From positions 1 through 6,157 of the forward strand of contig JAUVBO010000198.1 of the NCBI GenBank assembly GCA_030591195.1: a stretch of 6,157 nucleotides of DNA. The letters run 5' to 3'. Made by a program: the position numbers and the translations under genes. Source of the stretch: Pseudomonadota bacterium. GTDB taxonomy: Bacteria; Myxococcota; Polyangia; GCA-2747355; JACKDQ01. Below are positions 4,498 to 6,157 of the stretch, piece by piece; the stretch's first letter is position 1, and each line of letters begins with the position of its first letter. Under the pieces are notes generated by a model. It was not told where the DNA came from, made no database searches, and was given only the letters and a program-made list of their open reading frames with translations.

Positions 4498-5990
4498 GGC
4501 TGGAGCCGGACCTGACCCAGGCGAAGCGGCATCGACAGGAGCTTGGGACCGTCGGCGAGGCGGAGCACCCTCGGCTGGATCTTCCCCCACGCGCGGTGAC
4601 TGACCAGTAGCCTCGCGGGCTGACCCGCGGACCAGCCGGCCGCCAGCCCGACCATCACCTGGGTCTTGCCGGCCACGTCCACCGAGCCGACCAGCCACGA
4701 GCCACGGCCGAGCACCGTGGCGCCCTTGCCAAGCTCCACCCGCGCTGTGCGGCCGTCGAGCTCGCGGGGTAGCTTGGCATCTCCCTGTGGCTTGAGCAGT
4801 GCCCGGGGGTATCCGCCGACGAACAGCGCTGACCTGGCGCTCGTCGCTCGAATGGTCGTCCCCGGGGGGGAGGGCTCACCGCGAGCCATCGCGACCGCCG
4901 CCGGCACCTGCACCCCTTCGAGCTCGATCGGGTCGGACACCGCGGGCTCCCCGTCGAGGTCCCGCACCAGCGAGAGCCGGGTTGGCTGGTTTCCACCGGC
5001 GATCGAGGCCGAGTTGTTGCCGCTGACGACCCACAGCGCCCCGCCATCGGCGGCGAACCGTACGTCGACCAACAGCTCGAGCGGGACGCCGGGCAGGACC
5101 TCGATCATCCGGGGCTCGGAGAGCTTGGTCAGGCGCCCGGCGTCGAGCAGCGCCACCTGGTTGCCCTTGCCGAGGACGAGGGCCAGGCGCTTGCCGCGAG
5201 GGGAGATCGCCGCGCCGACCACGCCGGCGTCCTGGATCTCGGCCGGCAGCTCCAGCGGAGCATAGAGCGCGAGGTTGCCGGGGCTACGCTGGTCGACGTA
5301 GACCACGTGGGTGTCGGTGATCGCCGCCGCGACCGGCGCGTGGGACGCCACCACCACCGCGGCCACCCGCGTGCCCGGCAGGCGGTGGGTGCCGCGACGA
5401 GCTGGAGGGGATGCCGTCAGGTCGAACATCGTCAGGTGCGGCGGCTGCCCGCCGGCCACCAGCGCCGTGGCGCCCGTGGTGCTGACCGCCAGGCGCTCGG
5501 CGTGCCGGTGCTCGATCGACGGGCCCGGCCTGCACTCGCCGCTGGCGCTGACCGAGGCGAGCAGCAGCCGGCCGCTCCCGCCGACCACCGCGAGCCGCTC
5601 GATCGGGTACGTTGCCTGATGGGTGCCGTGGGCGTTCTCGACCTCGATCGAGACCACTCCCGGGTCGATGCCCCACGGCACGCGGACCACCACGCCGCCC
5701 GAGCTGGTGTGGGCCACCACCGTGGCCGGCTGGCCCCCGATGGTCACCGTGGGTTGCTTGCCGAAGTCGTCCCCGCGCAGCAGCAGCAGCTCGCCGATCA
5801 CGCCGTGGCCGTCGCCGCGCCCGAGGTCGAGGGTCGAATCCACGGTTCGGGCCAGGCCGAGGTCCACCACCCGCTCGATCGTCGGCGGCGAGCTGGCCCG
5901 CGAGATGTCGCGCACCCCCACGATCCGGGGTGTCGTCGTCGCGCAGGCGCCCACCAAGCACAGCACCACAGCTGGCACCAATCTTTGCAT
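4494..5990 (-). CDS. Lipoprotein with IPT/TIG domain and beta-propeller-like region
   Basis: This is a 498-residue protein starting at the ATG at 5990, with AGGAG 9 nt upstream. The short signal MQRLVPAVVLCLVGAC gives a lipobox with Cys16, so the mature protein is probably lipid-anchored in the envelope. Residues about 64-130 look like an IPT/TIG immunoglobulin-like fold: VIGELLLLRGDDFGKQPTV, IGGQPATVV, VVVRVPWGIDPGVVSIEVEN. From about 150 to the end are repeated strand-rich units with Gly/Asp turns (ERLAVSTTGATALVAGG, GAAISPRGKRLALVLG, VDVRFAADGGALWVVSG, RSALFVGGYPRALL), resembling blades of a WD40- or YVTN-like propeller, though the blade count is uncertain. Such proteins bind ligands or partners rather than catalyse. 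No enzymatic motif is seen. It follows a cysteine-rich protein gene by 27 bp, probably in one transcript. The exact role is unknown. Confidence 0.87.
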   Translation of the reverse strand: MQRLVPAVVLCLVGACATTTPRIVGVRDISRASSPPTIERVVDLGLARTVDSTLDLGRGDGHGVIGELLLLRGDDFGKQPTVTIGGQPATVVAHTSSGGVVVRVPWGIDPGVVSIEVENAHGTHQATYPIERLAVVGGSGRLLLASVSASGECRPGPSIEHRHAERLAVSTTGATALVAGGQPPHLTMFDLTASPPARRGTHRLPGTRVAAVVVASHAPVAAAITDTHVVYVDQRSPGNLALYAPLELPAEIQDAGVVGAAISPRGKRLALVLGKGNQVALLDAGRLTKLSEPRMIEVLPGVPLELLVDVRFAADGGALWVVSGNNSASIAGGNQPTRLSLVRDLDGEPAVSDPIELEGVQVPAAVAMARGEPSPPGTTIRATSARSALFVGGYPRALLKPQGDAKLPRELDGRTARVELGKGATVLGRGSWLVGSVDVAGKTQVMVGLAAGWSAGQPARLLVSHRAWGKIQPRVLRLADGPKLLSMPLRLGQVRLQP

Positions 5991-5999
5991 CGCTCGCGT

Positions 6000-6004
6000 C
6001 TCCT
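6000..6004 (-). promoter_or_regulatory. Ribosome binding site of the IPT/TIG lipoprotein gene
   Basis: AGGAG on the minus strand lies 9 nt before the ATG at 5990. It sits in the 27-bp gap after the upstream gene and supports this start. Confidence 0.6.
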
Positions 6005-6017
6005 GCCTGCTCTGCTG

Positions 6018-6157
6018 CTACGGCCCCGTGCGGTAGGTGCAGATCTGCTGGCCGGTCGCCTCGCTCGGCTGGACACAAGTCCCGCCGTGGACGCACGGGG
6101 CGCCCAGGCCCTGGCAGGTCGAGACACAGCGCTTGCCGACGTGGGTCGAGGCGCAGA
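6018..6157 (-). CDS. C-terminus of a cysteine-rich, EGF-like secreted protein (partial)
   Basis: Only the last 45 residues and the TAG stop (6018-6020) are present; the gene enters from the right edge. The fragment has six cysteines, spaced C-x8-C-x3-C-x6-C-x5-C-x11-C, and ends CTYRTGP. The piece PCVHGGTCV looks like the central part of an EGF-like module. An even number of closely spaced cysteines suggests disulfide bonds and hence export, but any signal peptide is outside the window. The frame is supported by the conserved-looking cysteine pattern and by a stop 27 bp before the next gene. It probably forms an operon with the IPT/TIG lipoprotein. Other small disulfide-rich folds are possible. 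Confidence 0.72.
   Translation of the reverse strand, partial: CASTHVGKRCVSTCQGLGAPCVHGGTCVQPSEATGQQICTYRTGP

Overview
The window is high-GC bacterial DNA with strongly G/C-biased third codon positions, and it most likely comes from a myxobacterium-like member of the Myxococcota (old Deltaproteobacteria). The best evidence is the LexA gene. Its recognition-helix region and C-terminal half resemble Myxococcus-type LexA as I remember it, and its promoter carries two GTTCAG half-sites of the kind described for Myxococcus xanthus lexA. Secreted proteins and lipoproteins with HEAT, CotH and IPT/TIG domains fit the same phylum. I could not run a database search, so the taxonomy is an inference.

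Left part (1-1704, minus strand). Three genes read leftwards as a probable operon. First comes a small exported protein of unknown family (1216-1704). Next is an exported all-helical HEAT-like protein (281-1219), whose GTG start overlaps the previous stop. Last is the N-terminus of a single-span, TonB-like inner-membrane protein cut by the window edge (1-236). All three appear to belong to the cell envelope.

Middle (1705-2541). A 222-bp divergent control region separates this operon from lexA (1927-2541, plus strand). It holds a TTGACA -35 element and two ATGTTCAGT copies exactly 20 bp apart that sit over and just after the promoter. This is good evidence that LexA represses its own gene. The LexA protein is complete, with its Ala-Gly cleavage site and Ser/Lys dyad.

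Right-middle (2542-4497). A 316-bp gap with no convincing gene contains two perfect 14-bp direct repeats and an inverted repeat. It is followed by a complete CotH-family (atypical kinase-like) lipoprotein (2858-4390). A possible 36-codon ORF overlaps the CotH stop codon and ends in the same CTAG tetramer as the convergent gene.

Right part (4494-6157, minus strand). A complete lipoprotein has an IPT/TIG domain followed by beta-propeller-like sequence (4494-5990). Its start lies 27 bp after the end of a cysteine-rich protein with an EGF-like motif, whose 5' part lies outside the window. These two are probably co-transcribed surface proteins.

No RNA genes, insertion sequences, CRISPR arrays or phage genes were seen. 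Apart from LexA, almost everything encoded here is destined for the envelope or cell surface. The most solid regulatory observation is the tandem LexA-box promoter. The least described content is the three-gene exported operon on the left.
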